Source: Eopsaltria australis (Eukaryota; Chordata; Aves; Passeriformes; Petroicidae). From it: a stretch of 64,000 nt of DNA. Where the stretch lies: assembly GCA_034509425.1 (NCBI GenBank), contig JAVTVJ010001191.1, positions 169,501 through 233,500 on the forward strand. The letters are read 5' to 3'. A model generated the notes under the pieces. It saw only the letters and a list, made by a program, of their open reading frames with translations. It had not been told where the DNA came from and made no database searches. Both the position numbers and the translations under genes were made by a program. Shown here one piece after another: positions 32,401 through 45,500 of this stretch; the stretch's first letter is position 1; every line of letters begins with the position of its first letter.

Positions 32401-34505
32401 AGGGCATCTCCAGGCTCCTGCACAGTCCATTGGGAAAGCCTTCCTCAGAGGCACTGCCCTCCTAACCCTGATGCTGTGTCTCCAGGGAACCAGCCCCCAG
32501 CGATGATGATGATGATGGAAGCTTCTCTTGGCTTGAGGAGATGGGAGTCCAAGACAAGGTGAAGAAACCAGATACTATTTCTATCCAACTGTATCCTTCC
32601 TTTGATCTTCCAGATGTGTGACACTGGGAAAGCTTGCAGCTGTTACAGTGCTGTGGTTCACATTTAAGTTCTGCAGAAGTTTTTGAGAACTGTTTTCCAA
32701 ACATGAATCCTCACATTCCTGCATTATTTTTTTTTTAGTTACTTTGCAAGTATTTCTAGGAATTGAAGCCAGGATTAAGATGCTGCTTAGTATTTGAAGA
32801 GCAGATCTGGATGAGTGCAAAGCTTGGTGGGGTTTGGTTTTGGGGATTTTGGTCAGCTTTTTGGCACAGGGATGCTCCCCGCTGCCGCGTGGTTTTGCCT
32901 TGACTCGGCTCGCCAGGCGCAAGGAGAAGCACGAGGTGCAGGTGGATCACAGACCCGAGTCGCTGGTGCTGGTGAGGGGCAGCAGCAACACCTTCACGCT
33001 GCTCAATTTCCTGATCAGCTGCCGCAGCCTGGTGGCCGTGGCGGGGCCGCAGGCGGGGCTGCCCCCGACGCTGCTGTCCCCGGTGGCCTTCCGGGGCGGG
33101 ACCATGCAGACGCTCAAGGTGAGGGACACACCTGGCTCTGGGAAGGGGAGGGAAGCGTTTCCTCACTCGGGGGAGCAGACCTTGACTCGATGGTGTTTCC
33201 CTCAGGTATCACAGCGGGGTTTTTGTGGCTAAAGGCTGAGTCAGTATTTTGTCTGCAGCACAGCCTGTTCCTAAATTCCTACAACACATCCCTGCACTGA
33301 ACTGACATCCCAGCGTTCCCTTTGCTCACCTCCTGAGAGGCAGGAGGCTGAGCAGAGCTGCCCAGAGGGAAAATGGTTGTTGAGATTCTCCCCAGGCCTT
33401 GTGGGGTCTCAGACTATCCCAGCCCCTTGCACCAAGGAGCCCTCGAGCCACAGCTCACCGGCTGTTCCTGCAAGGAATGGTTCTGATTGGGAGGGACCCT
33501 CAGGATCATCCCAGTGCCACCCCTGCCATGGGCAGGAGCACCTCCCACTGTCCCAGGCTGCTCCAAGCCTTGTCCAGCCTGGCCTTGGGCACTGCCAGGC
33601 ATCCAGGGGCAGCCACAGCTGTACCAGGGCCTCCCCACCCTCACAGCCAAGAGTTCCTTCCCTATACCAAACCCAAATTTCTTCCCAGTAAGAACAGGAT
33701 AAGCTGCTTGTTCCACCAGAGAAGTTCCTCCTGTTCTTCTGCATTCCCCAATCCCTACAACATTCCTGCAGTCCAGGGGTTCATTTTAGGAGTTGTTACA
33801 GGGACAGTAAAACCTCATGCATTGCACAGGGAGCTGACAATCTCGAAAGTGTTTCTATTTTCAGTGGGCCTGTGGCACTGCGGTGGCAGAGCCGCTGAGA
33901 GCTCGTCCTTGCCGTGTGTGTGCAGCACTGACCGCGCTGTTCTGCCCGCAGGCTCGGACCGTCAGCGGCCGCGCCCGGGTGCCGGGGGGCTTTGAGGACG
34001 TGTTCAGCCTGGAGGTGCTGGGGCCCGTCCTGCCGCACGCCCTGCACGCCCTCACGCTGCTGCTGGGCCCGGCGCAGCGCGGAGCCTTCCGCGCCCTGCT
34101 CAGCCCCCACGAGCCCAGCGCCGCCTTCAACAGCCGCCCGGCCCCGCCCCAGGTGAGGACACAGCCTCGGGAGAGCCCGGGGAGCGCAAAGCGGGACCTT
34201 CCTTCGCACAGGGCTTGGCTCCTGAACTCCCGCGATCACCGCCTGCGGCCCCTGGGGCTCGTCCTCCCTCAGCAGTGGGGTACTGGGGAACGGGGAGCTC
34301 CCAGTGACTGCTGGAGCTGCAGGCACTTCCCCCAAAAACACTCATCCCGTGTGTGTCCCCTTCACAGGAGGCTGTGCCCCAGGACCTCCCTGCCTGTGGG
34401 CTGCATCCCAAGACTTTGGATCAGCTGAGTCAGTGTCCAACGCTGGGAAAATCGTCCATCAGGCTGCTGGAAATGAAGGATTATGCCTACACCTGGAAGG
34501 CCTAG
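29226..34505 (+). CDS. DONSON: DONSON, replication-fork / CMG assembly factor (560 aa, 10 exons)
   Basis: Coding exons: 29226-29495, 29972-30052, 30889-31092, 31391-31569, 31982-32160, 32240-32363, 32486-32590, 32917-33118, 33952-34152, 34368-34505. Phases join cleanly to 1,683 nt; human DONSON is 566 aa. DONSON is a nuclear protein that helps deliver GINS to MCM2-7 during CMG helicase assembly and protects stalled forks. Recognisable blocks: [17 protein letters not shown] and [10 protein letters not shown] near the N terminus, [58 protein letters not shown], and [20 protein letters not shown]. It ends DYAYTWKA. The first exon is GC- and Ala/Pro-rich, as usual for this gene. Introns 1 and 3 carry minisatellites, and intron 7 is of U12 type. 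AATAAA at 34695 follows about 190 bases after the stop. Confidence 0.96.
29520..29750 (+). repeat. Minisatellite in DONSON intron 1
   Basis: Units built from CTCTCAGCCCTCAGCCAT and TCGCCCTAAACCCTCAGTCA, arranged in a higher-order repeat of about 120 bases that occurs about twice. It starts 25 bases after the exon 1 donor. Confidence 0.85.
31121..31366 (+). repeat. CTG-rich minisatellite in DONSON intron 3
   Basis: Roughly 246 bases of imperfect 9- and 18-base units such as CTGCAGCTCTGCTGTC and CTGCCCTGCAGCTCTG. It fills most of the intron and ends about 25 bases before exon 4 (31391). Confidence 0.9.
31634..31905 (-). mobile_element. CR1-type LINE 3' fragment
   Basis: Antisense copy starting ATGGAATCACGGGATGGTTT and running through the CCACTGTCCCAGGCTGCTCC block into CATTCCCTCTGTCCTGTCCC. 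It lies in DONSON intron 4. Confidence 0.87.
32591..32916 (+). other. DONSON: GT-AG U12-type intron in DONSON
   Basis: The intron opens GTATCCTTCC, close to the U12 donor consensus. CCTTGAC at 32898-32904 matches the U12 branch site, with its adenosine about 14 bases before exon 8. The acceptor is CGCCAG. The exons join in frame as [12 protein letters not shown]. Confidence 0.87.
33478..33700 (-). mobile_element. CR1-type LINE 3' fragment
   Basis: Antisense fragment with GATTGGGAGGGACCCTCAGG and the CCACTGTCCCAGGCTGCTCC block, in DONSON intron 8. Confidence 0.83.
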
Positions 34506-34694
34506 GAATGCTGGTGCCTGGAGCAGGACACTCCCTCGCAAGGGTGCAGGTGCTGGGAGTGGGGCAGGGCAGGAGAGACACGAGGGTGTGACACATCCCA
34601 CACAACTGCTGCTCATGAACACTACCACGGGCTTTGGAAGAAAGGGGCTAAAGGCCTTGGACATCTCCTTTTTTATTGCAGACAGTGTTTTTAA

Positions 34695-34700
34695 AATAAA
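34695..34700 (+). terminator. DONSON: DONSON polyadenylation signal
   Basis: Canonical AATAAA 190 bases after the DONSON TAG, followed by a T-rich stretch. No stronger candidate is nearby. Confidence 0.75.
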
Positions 34701-34837
34701 ACATGGTTTTATTAGTCTGGTTTGCCCCTGGCAGGTCAGTGTTCCCCATGCACACACAGCTTCTGTTCCAAGCATGGAATTTCTGCTCCTGCTCGGGGCA
34801 GGGACTTGTAGCCAGCTTGGAACTGGAACCCCCCATG

Positions 34838-34905
34838 GGCAGGGGATAGGAACCAGATGAGCTTTAAAGTCCCTTCCAGGCCAAACCTGGGATCCTGTGG
34901 ATGGA
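34838..34905 (+). mobile_element. CR1-type 3' end, very short
   Basis: Sense remnant with only the terminal block: AGTCCCTTCCAGGCCAAACC, then GGGATCCTGTGG. Confidence 0.6.
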
Positions 34906-35169
34906 TGGAATGCTTGGCAAAACCCCTTCCCAGACTGTTCACAGCCCCCTGCCACCCTCGGGAGCTGCACCTTGGTGTGTGGCACCTCTGGAATTGGGGT
35001 CATCTCTGAACTGCACAGGGAGGGATGGAGGAACCCAAAAGTTCTGGCTGCATCTGGATTGACTCTGCTCAGCAGAGCTCCCACACCCACCCCAGCCCTA
35101 CAGGGAGCCCTTTGTACAAACCACAGCCTGAAGGGGAACAAAGGGAGAAATTAAATGGCTGCAGCTCCT

Positions 35170-35360
35170 GAGCAGGAGGAAAAGGTGCTCAGGCCTTGGC
35201 AGGGGCTGCCCAGGGAGCTTTGGAGTCGCCATCCCTGCAGGTGGCCAAGGAAGGGCTGGAGGTGGCACTCAGTGCTCTGGGCTGGGGACAAGGTGGGCAC
35301 AGGGCCCAGCTGGGACTGCATGGGCTGGCAGGGCTTTGCCAGCCTCAGGGATTCCATGGA
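35170..35360 (+). mobile_element. CR1-type LINE 3' fragment
   Basis: Sense fragment closely similar to 50940-51120, including GCTCAGGCCTTGGCAGGGGC and CTGGGCTGGGGACAAGGTGG. Confidence 0.85.
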
Positions 35361-36224
35361 TCACAGAGACAGAGGAAGGAGCTGCTGTGTGCTCCCAGCA
35401 GGAGCGGGGGCTGAGCAGGTGCTGTTTCCCTGCAGGTAAAGGGGTCACAGGTGCTTTTGGGGCATTTGTCACTTTTCCCCAGCTGTTGGGTGAGCACATT
35501 CCTGCAGCAGGGAATGCCAAAGCTGAGTGGGAAGCACAATCCTCTCGTGCCACATTTGTAATCTGCTGTTTCTCACTGGAAATGAGGCCGTGGGCAGCAA
35601 AGCTCAGCTTTCCCTGCTGGTGCCCCTCGGGGTCTGGGATCACCGAGCAAAGCTCTGCAAACTCAACATGGGCACGGAGCAGCCCCTGAGCCTGGGCCAG
35701 CAAAAGCTTCCTCTGTCCACAGATCCTTTCTGTCCACACCATGGGCAGGGTCCTGCCCCAGGGATGCAGTTCTGCTGGAATTCTTGGTGTTTAATCACGG
35801 TTTTAGAGATCTGTTTTGCCAGGCCAGCCTCGGGATACACTGAGCCTAACCCAGATCCAGGCTCTCCATCAGGACACAACTTGGAGCCCTTAACAGTGTC
35901 ACACTCTTCCTGGAGGAGTTCAGGGCAGCACAACACAGATCCAGCTGGTTTATACGCTTGTCCCTAACTCATCTAGAAGCAAATTAATGAACCTTTCCCC
36001 TCTGACCGGTACCAGACACTGGGAGTGAAAATCCAGCACTGATGGCAGCATGGGGGCAGCAGGAGCCTGGGCTTGGGTGTGAACGACCCTTCAGTGACTG
36101 CAGCAGCCCCGGCCTCTGCTCCTGCTGGAAAGGAGTTTCCAGCTGAGGGAGCAGTTCTAATCCAGGCAATCCCCACGGATCTGTGCAGCCTCTTCCAGGC
36201 AATACCATACCCGGTACTGTCAGT

Positions 36225-36432
36225 TTGGTCGGATATTGGGAAGGTTCTTCCCCCAGAGGGTGCTGGGCACTGCCCAGGCTCCCCAGGGAACGGGCACGGC
36301 CCCGAGGCTGCCAGAGCTCCAGGAGCCTTTGGACAGCGCTGCCAGGGATGCCCAGGCTGGGATTGTTGGGGGGTCTGGCACTGGATGATCCCTGGGGGTC
36401 CCTTCCAGCTCAGGACATTCCATGATGCTGTG
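36225..36432 (+). mobile_element. CR1-like repeat, second subfamily
   Basis: Sense copy of the element at 4490-4735: TTCTTCCCCCAGAGGGTGCT at the left, then CCCAGGCTGGGATTGTTGGG, ending CCTTCCAGCTCAGGACATTC. Confidence 0.65.
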
Positions 36433-37887
36433 ACCATTCCCACCTTCAAGCTGTGACTTCTGCAGGGACATTGACCCAACCAAGAGCTGGCAGCCAATTA
36501 AAAACACTGGAATTGCAATTCCATCTCTGCAGTCTGGAACTGTCATTTCAGGAACTGTCCCTGAGCTTTCTCACCTGCTCTGCACCCACACCTGAGCTGG
36601 GGCTGCTCCTTGCTGGGGGTCACAGCTTTGCCTGAAGCTCCAGGAGGCAATTCCAGCTGCTCCCAGCTCTGGGATGCAGGGCTGTTCCTCAAGGAGATGT
36701 GGCTCCAAGGAACACACAGACCCTCACCTTTAAGCCATGAGATCCAGACCTTTCCCAATAGTTAAAGAGTCTTCACTGGGACTGGATTTCTCTGCTACTG
36801 GGAGAGCTCAGGTCTTTGCCATGGGAAATGGGGACACAAAATAGAACAAAACAATTACAGGGGGTTGTACATTCCCAAATTTGATCATGGCCAGCTGTGA
36901 ATCCAGAGCTGCCATGGAGAGCACGGATTGAAGGGAATCCTCAGCAGCTCCAAGGTCTGAGCTCTGCCAAGCTACTGAGAGGGGCCAGGAGCTGCTCCCA
37001 CCCCCAGCACTCCCAGAGTGCATATTCCCACATTTCCTGAGGATCTCACACCTCCCAGGCAGTTCACAGGGCAACGATGAGCTCCACACATTTAGTCAGA
37101 GACCGAAGGCGAGATGCCAAAGGGAAAAAAGTTTAATTCAAGACAACAACGTCCATGAAATGAAGATCAACTGAAGCATTTCCAGAGCGCTTGGACAGAC
37201 TTGGAGGGGCTTTTCTGTCTCTAAACCAACCCCAATTCTCTGCTGCACAGAAAACACCAACCCCTGTCCCTGCAGAGCAAGAAGACTCCGTGTTCTGTGA
37301 CACTGACAGGAATTTCTCAGCTCTAGGGCCCCATGGCCAAAGGATCCCTCACGAGTCCTGAGCAGCCTGGCTGGGTTTGCTCCTGCCCCAGGCCCAGCTC
37401 AGGCTCACACCTCACAAAGACTTGTCTGGGACAAGCACCTGAACAACCCAAGTGCAGAAAACCTGGCAGCCTGCTCCTAACTCAGCTCTGTCAGGGAGTG
37501 TGCACTGCCCCTTCCAATCCCACGTGCACACAGACCAAAGAATAATGCTTCTTAAATAAAAAACAGCATAAAAAGCAGGAAAAGCTTTCTATATCCTCTC
37601 CGCTGTCCAACTGCCCAAACTCTGGACCAGGCTCCTTGAGGGCAGAGGATCCTTACGGAAACATTTCATCCCAAGGAGTTATTTCATGAAAGTTCAAAGC
37701 AACCAAAAATCACCAGGCCTGCTCCTGCCATCCCAAAGGCTGTTGAGAATCCTCACAAAGCCACTTCTGTACGGTGTGTGTTTCTTGCAGAAGGCATTTT
37801 GGCGTATTTGAATTCTTGTTTCTTGGCTTGGCATCCATGGGAATCACCGTCCACTCACCAGGGGTGAAGATTATGAACTTGTGCTGC

Positions 37888-37893
37888 TTTATT
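37888..37893 (-). terminator. SON: Probable SON polyadenylation signal
   Basis: TTTATT on the plus strand is AATAAA on the minus strand, 670 bases after the SON stop. A further ATTAAA on the minus strand near 37131 could serve a longer 3' UTR. Confidence 0.5.
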
Positions 37894-38563
37894 GACCAAG
37901 TTGGGTACAACAATTGAAGCGTCATTCTACCCCCTCCCTCCCCCCAAATCCAGTTGTAGATCTGTTAAAGAGTTTAAAATTCACATGAACCACAAATCCG
38001 TACAATCAGCATCAGGCAGTGGATTCACTGGTTGGGAAGAGCAGCCCCAGGCCCCTCCTGGGGCCATGCAGGAAGGAGGCTGAGCCGCGTCGTGTCCCAT
38101 CTCCGTGTCCCTCTGGCAGCGTCCGGCTGTCCTGGGGCACAGGTGGCACCGAGGGGCAGAGCCCGGGCACGGCCCCCAGGTGTCCCTGTGCCCACCCAGC
38201 AGCACCTCCCCGAGCCCAGGGAATTCTGCAGCCACTACAAAACTGTATCAAAGGGTCAACGTTCCGGCGGGAGAGGAACTGCAGGAGCTTCAGCCAAGGG
38301 TCTGGATTTCTGATGCCTCCAGAGTCTGTCGTCCAATTTAGTCGTTTAAGAAATAATTACATCACTAATGTAAACAATATAAACATACCAAAAACTAAGT
38401 ATGATTTAAATACATTTGGATGGTACAAAAGAAAAAAACCTGTGGGTGTCTGTACAGTTTTTACAAGGTGGGAATCGCCGATGTATTTACAACATGAGAG
38501 GGGCAAATACCATTTCTTGTGCAGAGTAAAATGCTCGGAACCAGTGTCCCAGTAAAGCCAAGC

Positions 38564-39570
38564 TTAGCGGTGTGAGGCACTCCTGAACATGGTGGTATTG
38601 ACCATGCTTTCCTTTGGTACGAGTCCCATGGCCTGCAGCGCCGCCGTGGCCGCCGTGGCTTTCGCGTGCTTCTTGTTAAGGCTGGCAAAGGTGGGCCTGT
38701 ACTCGTTGCCATTGACTCTCACCTGGCACGGGGGAACTCGGGTTAGTGAGGGGCTGTGGCTGCTGCAGGGACACTCCGGGCAATCCCTCTTTGGGGACAC
38801 ACAGAGCCCATGGCTGGCTGGCAGCAGGGCCATTTCAGGGGATCCCACCATGCTTTGGGTTGGGAGGGACCTCACAGCCCATCCAGTGCCAGCCCTGGCA
38901 TGGCAGGGACACCTCCCACTGTCCCAGGCTGCTCCCAGCCCCAGTGTCCAGCCTGGCCTTGGGCACTGCCAGGGATCCAGGGGCAGCCACAGCAAATCTG
39001 GGCACCCTGTGCCAGGGCCTGCCCACCCTGCCAGGGAACAATTCCTGCCCAATCTCCCATCCATCCCTGCCCTCTGCCACTGGGAAGCCATTCCCTGGCT
39101 CCTGGCCCTCCATGCCTTGTCCCCAGTCCCTCTCCAGCTCTCCTGGAGCCCCTTTAGGCCCTGCAAGAGGCTCTGAGCTCTCCCTGGAGCCTTTGCTCCT
39201 CCAGGTGAGCACCCCCAGCTCTCCCAGCCTGGCTGCAGAGCTGAGGGGCTCCAGCCCTGGGATGATCTCCCTAATTCCCAGGTGAAAGTGCTCCAGGGAC
39301 CCGATTTGGCCTTTCCAGGAACAGGACTTGCACATTCCGGCACCGAGACGGCTCCGCCATCCTCAGCCAGCCCCGTGAGGAGTTTCTATCAAACAGAAAC
39401 ATGGATTTCACCCCTGGCTCAGGGGGAAGCAGCACAGGGGCAGCCCAGACCCACCTTGAAGATGAAATGTTTGCGGTGATCAGGCCCACTGTCGTCCACC
39501 AGCACGAACTCGGGGGGCGTCCACCTCCTCTTGTTGCAGATCTCCATCAGCGCAGACACCGGGTGCTTCC
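38564..39570 (-). other. SON: SON double-stranded RNA-binding domain exons
   Basis: Exons 39570-39455 and 38722-38564 encode HPVSALMEICNKRRW, PPEFVLVDDSGPDHRKHF and KKHAKATAATAALQAMGL, the alpha-beta-beta-beta-alpha pattern of a dsRBD. The basic KKHAKATAA at the last helix is the usual RNA-contact site. Confidence 0.93.
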
Positions 39571-42500
39571 CTGGCACAGACACAGCCCAGGGTTAGCACC
39601 CACCCAGCCACTGGCAACTGCTTCATTCCAGACAAGAATCTCACCTGAAAGATCCTTCATCACCACGTAATGGCCGGACCTCTTCTGGGCCTTCTCTCCC
39701 ACAGCAACAAGCCCTGCAAAGGACACAGGCACGGTGACATTCCCCACTGCCACTGATCCTGTCTCACCAGCACAGCACAGACAGGACCACAGGGGACACC
39801 TGGACACTCCACCCAGCTCTCAGCCCTCCACCTTCTTCCCTCCATTCCACTCATCACATTCTTCCCAAAGGCTCCAGGAGGACTCTGAACAAGCCAGGAG
39901 GAGAAAACTCTGAGTAGTCTTACACAAGCCAGGAACACCTGGTTCTCCATGGAAACCTGGATTTCCACACCCTCTTTGGAGAAACAGCAAATGAGAGAAA
40001 GTGAGGAACATTCTCCTCCTGTTTTGTGCAACCCAGTCACCCCCTGCCTCAAACACAGGGAGCACATGAAGCATTCCCATTATCCAGGAATGTCCCTGTG
40101 TCCCCTCCTGCCAGGAATGACTCCATGGACCTGGATCCTGTGTGCTCTCTGAATTTACCAGTGCTCCCACAGCCCCAGCTGTGACCTCCATCCCACCTGG
40201 ACACAAAGAACAGAGCAGGGAACAGCCCCAGAGGGATGCAGGGAGCACAGGCTCTCCTGGAGCCACTGGCAAACACCAAAGCCCAGCACTGCTCTTCTGA
40301 AAATCTTACAAGGCTAAGAAATAAAATTAAGAACTGCCAGAAATGTCTGAAATTCCAGTGACAATCCAGGAGAGAAACTTGAGTTTCTCCCCATAGATTT
40401 TGCCACTCTCAGACTTCAACACTTCAATATTCCTTTGTTTCTTACCTCAAGTTTTCCTGCTGTGGCTTTGTTGAATAAAGACAGGGAGATACTGCAATTG
40501 CTTCCAGTGCCTTCCTGTTCCTTCAGCTTTTTTGGGTGGAATTTGGGTTTCTTTTGCTTCACAGGAAAATCTTTCCCTCCTTACCAGACACTGACCCCGA
40601 TATTCCTGCAGCTCCTAAGCAGGGACTTTCCAACCAGAGACAATCCCTGAGGGAGAGGCTGAGGATTTTCCCCCCTGACAGAATTTTAAACCCAAACCTA
40701 AGGAATTCTCCTCCTCCTCATTAAACTCTCTCCCTGTGGCTGAGCCACTGACACTCTGGACCTGGGAATTTCAAACAAGCTGCAGCCTCCTGGGTCACTC
40801 CCTGGCACTCTGCACATTCCTGGCACCAGGAATTGTATTTTATTGGGGGAGCACGTTGGAAAATGTGTAATAAATTCCTTTCAAAACAAACCTGGCTGCT
40901 GGGTTAATAACAGCCTTCCTGCAAAACATTCTGGGCTTTGCTTTAAAACTCTACACAGAAGATCAAAAGAAAAAAAAAATGTGGTTTTTACCCATTTAAT
41001 CACCCAAGAGATGTCTGAAAAACTACTTGTTCTCAGTATATAATATATAATATATAATATATAATAGATAATAGATAATATATAATATATATTGGATAAT
41101 AGATAATCATGTTTCCTGCTTCTCTGTGAGCAGGGAACCTCCTGCCCCTCACCTCCCAGTGCCACAGACCTGGGTGGCCCAAGAGCAGAGGGAATTCTGC
41201 CTCCAGGCACACCTTTTGTGGGAGTGATCAGGTAAGGCTGCACATGAGCATCAGTATTTCCAAACCAGGAAACCCAAAGCAAAGCCCAGCAGCCTGAAGG
41301 TGATCCCTGGTTTCAGGTGACTCTCACAGGGCAGGAGTCCCTGTCACTGTCACCTTTGGGGTTTCATTTCTTTCTTTACACAGAAAGGTTGTAAAGAAAA
41401 ACACGGGAGGAGTTTGGCCATTCCAAGGTCAGTTCTGAGCAGTGACAAAAGGCAACACAAGCCCTGAAATCCCAGAATCCCAGACTGGTTTGGGTGGGAA
41501 GGGACCTTAAAACCATCCAGTGCCACCCCTGCCATGGGCAGGGACATCTCCCACTGTCCCAGGCTGCTCCAAGTCCCATCCAATGGCCTTGAAATGAAAA
41601 TTCTGAGTATTTCCATCCTTAGCTTTGAGGTGGGATTGAAGGTTCCCAGAGCAGAAGAGATTTTTAGAACAGCAGGAATCAGTCCCACAGTCAATGTGGA
41701 GTTGTTGTTGTTGTGTTCCATGCACAGCAGAACAATGAAATCAGAAATCCTGGCTGCTGGAATTGTGCATCTTGGGGTTAAAGCAGTCAGGACTTGGAGG
41801 GGAGTTTCAGGTGGGAAATCTCCATCAGCTCTCAGCACACAAAGCACAGTGGCCAAGCTGAAGGAGCAGCAGCAGCTCTGCCTGGGAGCCACTGCAGGGC
41901 TCTGCTGCACCCAGTGAGCTCTGCCCTTGGCCACTGACAGGAAACCAACAGGAGAGATTTCCATGTAAAGTGGAGGCTCAAGCTGCCTCTGGAACCAGCC
42001 CCGAGGATGAGCAGAGATCCCTTCAGCACCATCAGCCAGGAGATGAGCAGCAGGGAAATGAGGGACAAATAAAAGGACCAAAATCCACAGGGAAGCTCCA
42101 AATCCCTGAGTGTCACTCACAAAGCTCAGCTTTGGGGCTCAGCTCTGTCCTCACCCCAGTGTGGAACCGACCCCACTGCTCCATCTTCTACCCCACCCTG
42201 TTCCTGCTCCAGCCACATTCTCCAGACCAACCACTGTGGCTTTTCCACAAGGACAAAGCTCTGGACAGAGCCCAGGCCTTGGCAAACCTGAGGCAAAATC
42301 CCAGAACCTGTTCCTGCTCCAGAAAACAGCTCCTGCTTCCAAGGGCCTCTGCCATCTCCAGGCAGCCACGGGGGGTGAGAGGCCACAAGGCATTTTTAAG
42401 GCAGGACTCACCTTTTCGATCTGTCTTAAAATCCACCATGATGGGCTCCACGCTGCCTTCCTTGTTCTTCCCAAGCCCTTCTCCTTCTCTCCAGCCCATT

Positions 42501-45500
42501 TTCCTCATCAGCTGAGCTCCCATTCCTCCAGTTACAGGGGCTGCTCTTAAGAACTGATCCTATCCAGAAAAAGAGAAGTAAAACAAGGCCTAAAGTTAGT
42601 GCTGGCATTTTAGGTAAGAAGCGGGAACTTCCAAAAAAATGTTTCTAACAACTTTTCACAGACTCAATTTAAAAAATAAAATAAAAAAAAAAAATCCACC
42701 TGAGCTCTGTGGATTTTTAGCCCAAACCGGTGCGTGGAACCCGGAACTCACGCGGACACACGAGACACAAATCAATGTTTGGCAAAAAAGAACAACTTAG
42801 GAAAAGTCTAAGGTGATCTCCCAAAGTGGCAGTGACCCTTTGCAGACAGATGTGTTTAATCAAGCGACAACCATCCGGTTCTAAACTCTCTGCTCTGATC
42901 CCAGAGATCTCCTCAGCTCGGGAAGTGGGAACTGATCCCGGCACAGCTGTGCCAGGGGCACCTCCTCGTCCAACAGAACACAAGCACATTTAGTCATGAC
43001 ATTCACAGGCTGTTTAGGCGGATTTAAATCTTAAAAAAAAAACCTCTCCCCACCTGATTCATTACACAGCAGTTGCACATTCAAGTTCTACTCTGAAATT
43101 CCACATGGAACAAACAGGTTTTGCTTTCCCCTCTCTTTATTTTAACGGAAAAAGGCGCTTGGCCCCCCAGTTTAGCAGCAGCAGTCGTCACATTCTTTCA
43201 AATGAGCATTAACAAAAGTTGTTAAACGGTGAAAGCTTATCAACAGAAAGTTTAAACATCTGCTTTGATGTAAAGAACTGTAAAAACTCCTTAAATGTTA
43301 CGTACCTAGGCCTCGCTGGCCGCAGTGTTGTGAATAGTAGGGCTGGCACTGACCGTGGCAAGAAGGCGGCTACAAGGATTTGACCCTGAAACAAGTTTCC
43401 ATATAGAGGGGTGAAAGTTCACAGGTTATTCTGTGAACTATCATCTCTCGTGCCCCCCCGCTGACCCCAGAAGCAAGTCAAGCATTTCCATCACAGCAGA
43501 ACCTTGCTTGCCTTCCCAGACACGAGGCAGGAGCCCGGCACGGAGCGGCCGTCGGACGCTGCGCGAGCAGAGGCAGCCCCGGAGCAGAGGCAGCCCCCCA
43601 GGGCTGGGCAGGGCTCGCTCACTGCCCGGGCTCATCCGCACAACACTCGGCTCTTTCTGCTTCCTTTGGAGCTGCGCTTGCAAGAGCAGGAGTTTCCCAG
43701 AGTTCACAGAATCACGGGATGTCCTGAGCTGGAAGGGACCCATCGGCACCACGGGCTCCGACTGCTGGCCCTGCACAGACAGCCCAACAATCCCAGCCTG
43801 GGCAGCCCTGGGAGCTCCTGGAGCTCAGCACAGGCCTGGGGCTGCCACCACCACAGGACTGACGGATCCCTGGGTTCCCAGGGCTCCCAGGGGCCTGGTT
43901 TCCATTGCAGGTAACAGAGCCACAGGCGTTCCTTCGGCAGAACGTGTGCTCCTCGGGGATTTCCAGCACACCCCTGTGCCCAGCCCCCACGCTGGAGGCT
44001 GCCAGGAAGCGTGACAGGAAAGCCTTGCTGGAGGCTGTGCCAGGAATGCTCCCAATCTCTGCCTGTGCCCAGGAAATCCCCGGCTGGATCCACACGGATC
44101 CACGTGGCTGGAGGAGCAGAGCTGGGGCAGGTGCAGACCCAGCCCCTGGACACAGCATCCCCAGCCCTTCCCTGAGTTCCCATTGCCTCCTCCCCTCTTT
44201 TCCAGGAACATCCCATCAGAGAAGCACTCCCAGGAGACCAAGCCAGGCTCTGGAGCTGGGCTGGCTCCTGCAGGGAGGGCAGGATTTGGGCTCCCTGGCT
44301 GTTCCAGCACCACGGGGTGTGTTCAGTTCACAAAGGACAGCGCAAGCTCCTGCTGAGGTCACTGGGGCTCACTCGGCTTTCCCAAACACCTGGACATGTC
44401 CTGGCTCAGGGCTGGAGCAAGGACAGAACAGAACCAAAGTATCCTGTTCCTGGTCAAAAATCCGAGCCCTGAGCTCCTACAGAGGAATTACCAGAGCCTG
44501 AACAAACTCCAAAATCTGGAAATAGGAAGGTCTAAGTTCCAAAGGGCAGTTTGTTAAAGCACCTCTTCCATGGGTGAATTCAGGATCCTGGCAGGGAACT
44601 GCAGCAGGAATTCTATGCTGACTCTTCGACAGAACCAGAACAATGACTTACAAATTTATTATTATTAATAGTAATTATTATTATTATTAATAATAATAAT
44701 AATTTAATTCCAGAATACACACATACTTGTGCACCCCACTAAAAGGCCAAAGGAAGGAATTCTGGTTCCAGGGGGAAAGGAGCCAGGAGAGGCCCACCTG
44801 GACTCAGGTCACTGAGGAACCAAAGGTCTGCAGCAAGGAAAAGGTTCTTGCATTTGATTCTGGTTTGGCTTTTTTCTTTTAATAATAAAATGAATGTAAA
44901 CCTCTAATGCCACCTGTACATTGTATTCTTTTATAGTTTAAGAACAGACAACTTCCCTCAGCCCATGATTTAATGAGTGGGGTTAAAACTGGTGCTGGGT
45001 TTGGAACACTGAGGATCAGAGAAAGTAACAGAAATGTTCACAAGAGCAGGGAAGCAAGAACCACAATTCTTATTTTAAAAACCATCCGAGGCGGAGTCTC
45101 CCAAAAACTCCCGAGCAGCTCTGGCCCTTTGCAGACACAAATTAAAGGGGATGGAATACAAGAACCCCCAGGTTTCTGAGCATCTGCTTATTGCTGTCAG
45201 AACTAACTCATTACTTACAAAATAATTTCTCTTCCAGTCACTGATCTTAGTTTGAGGGAGCCTGCAGGACACTTTGATACCTTTTTCTATACATTTTGAG
45301 AAATCCACTTCCATTCCACCAACACATGGAGACACCAAAGAGCCACATTCTTGTGTCAGCACTTGCTTTAAGGAAAAGGTAAAAGCTGATTCCTTCAGAG
45401 GGTTCAGAGCAGTTTTAATTAACCTTCTTCCTGGTTCTTCAGGCTGACTCTTTGGAGCAACCATTTAGGAAGGAAAGGCAACAAAGCCTTGAAGGCAGGG

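Larger units (their letters stand above)
34701..37864. other. DONSON-SON intergenic region
   Basis: About 3.2 kb between the ends of two convergent genes. It holds three CR1-type fragments (34838-34905, 35170-35360, 36225-36432) and otherwise unassigned sequence. No conserved reading frame was found. Confidence 0.7.
39645..42559 (-). other. SON: SON G-patch exons
   Basis: Exons 42559-42412 and 39713-39645 encode GGMGAQLMRKMGWREGEGLG followed by KNKEGSVEPIMVDFKTDRKG. The glycine spacing is that of a G-patch, the class of motif that recruits DEAH-box helicases. The intron between holds one CR1 fragment and an AT repeat. Confidence 0.92.
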
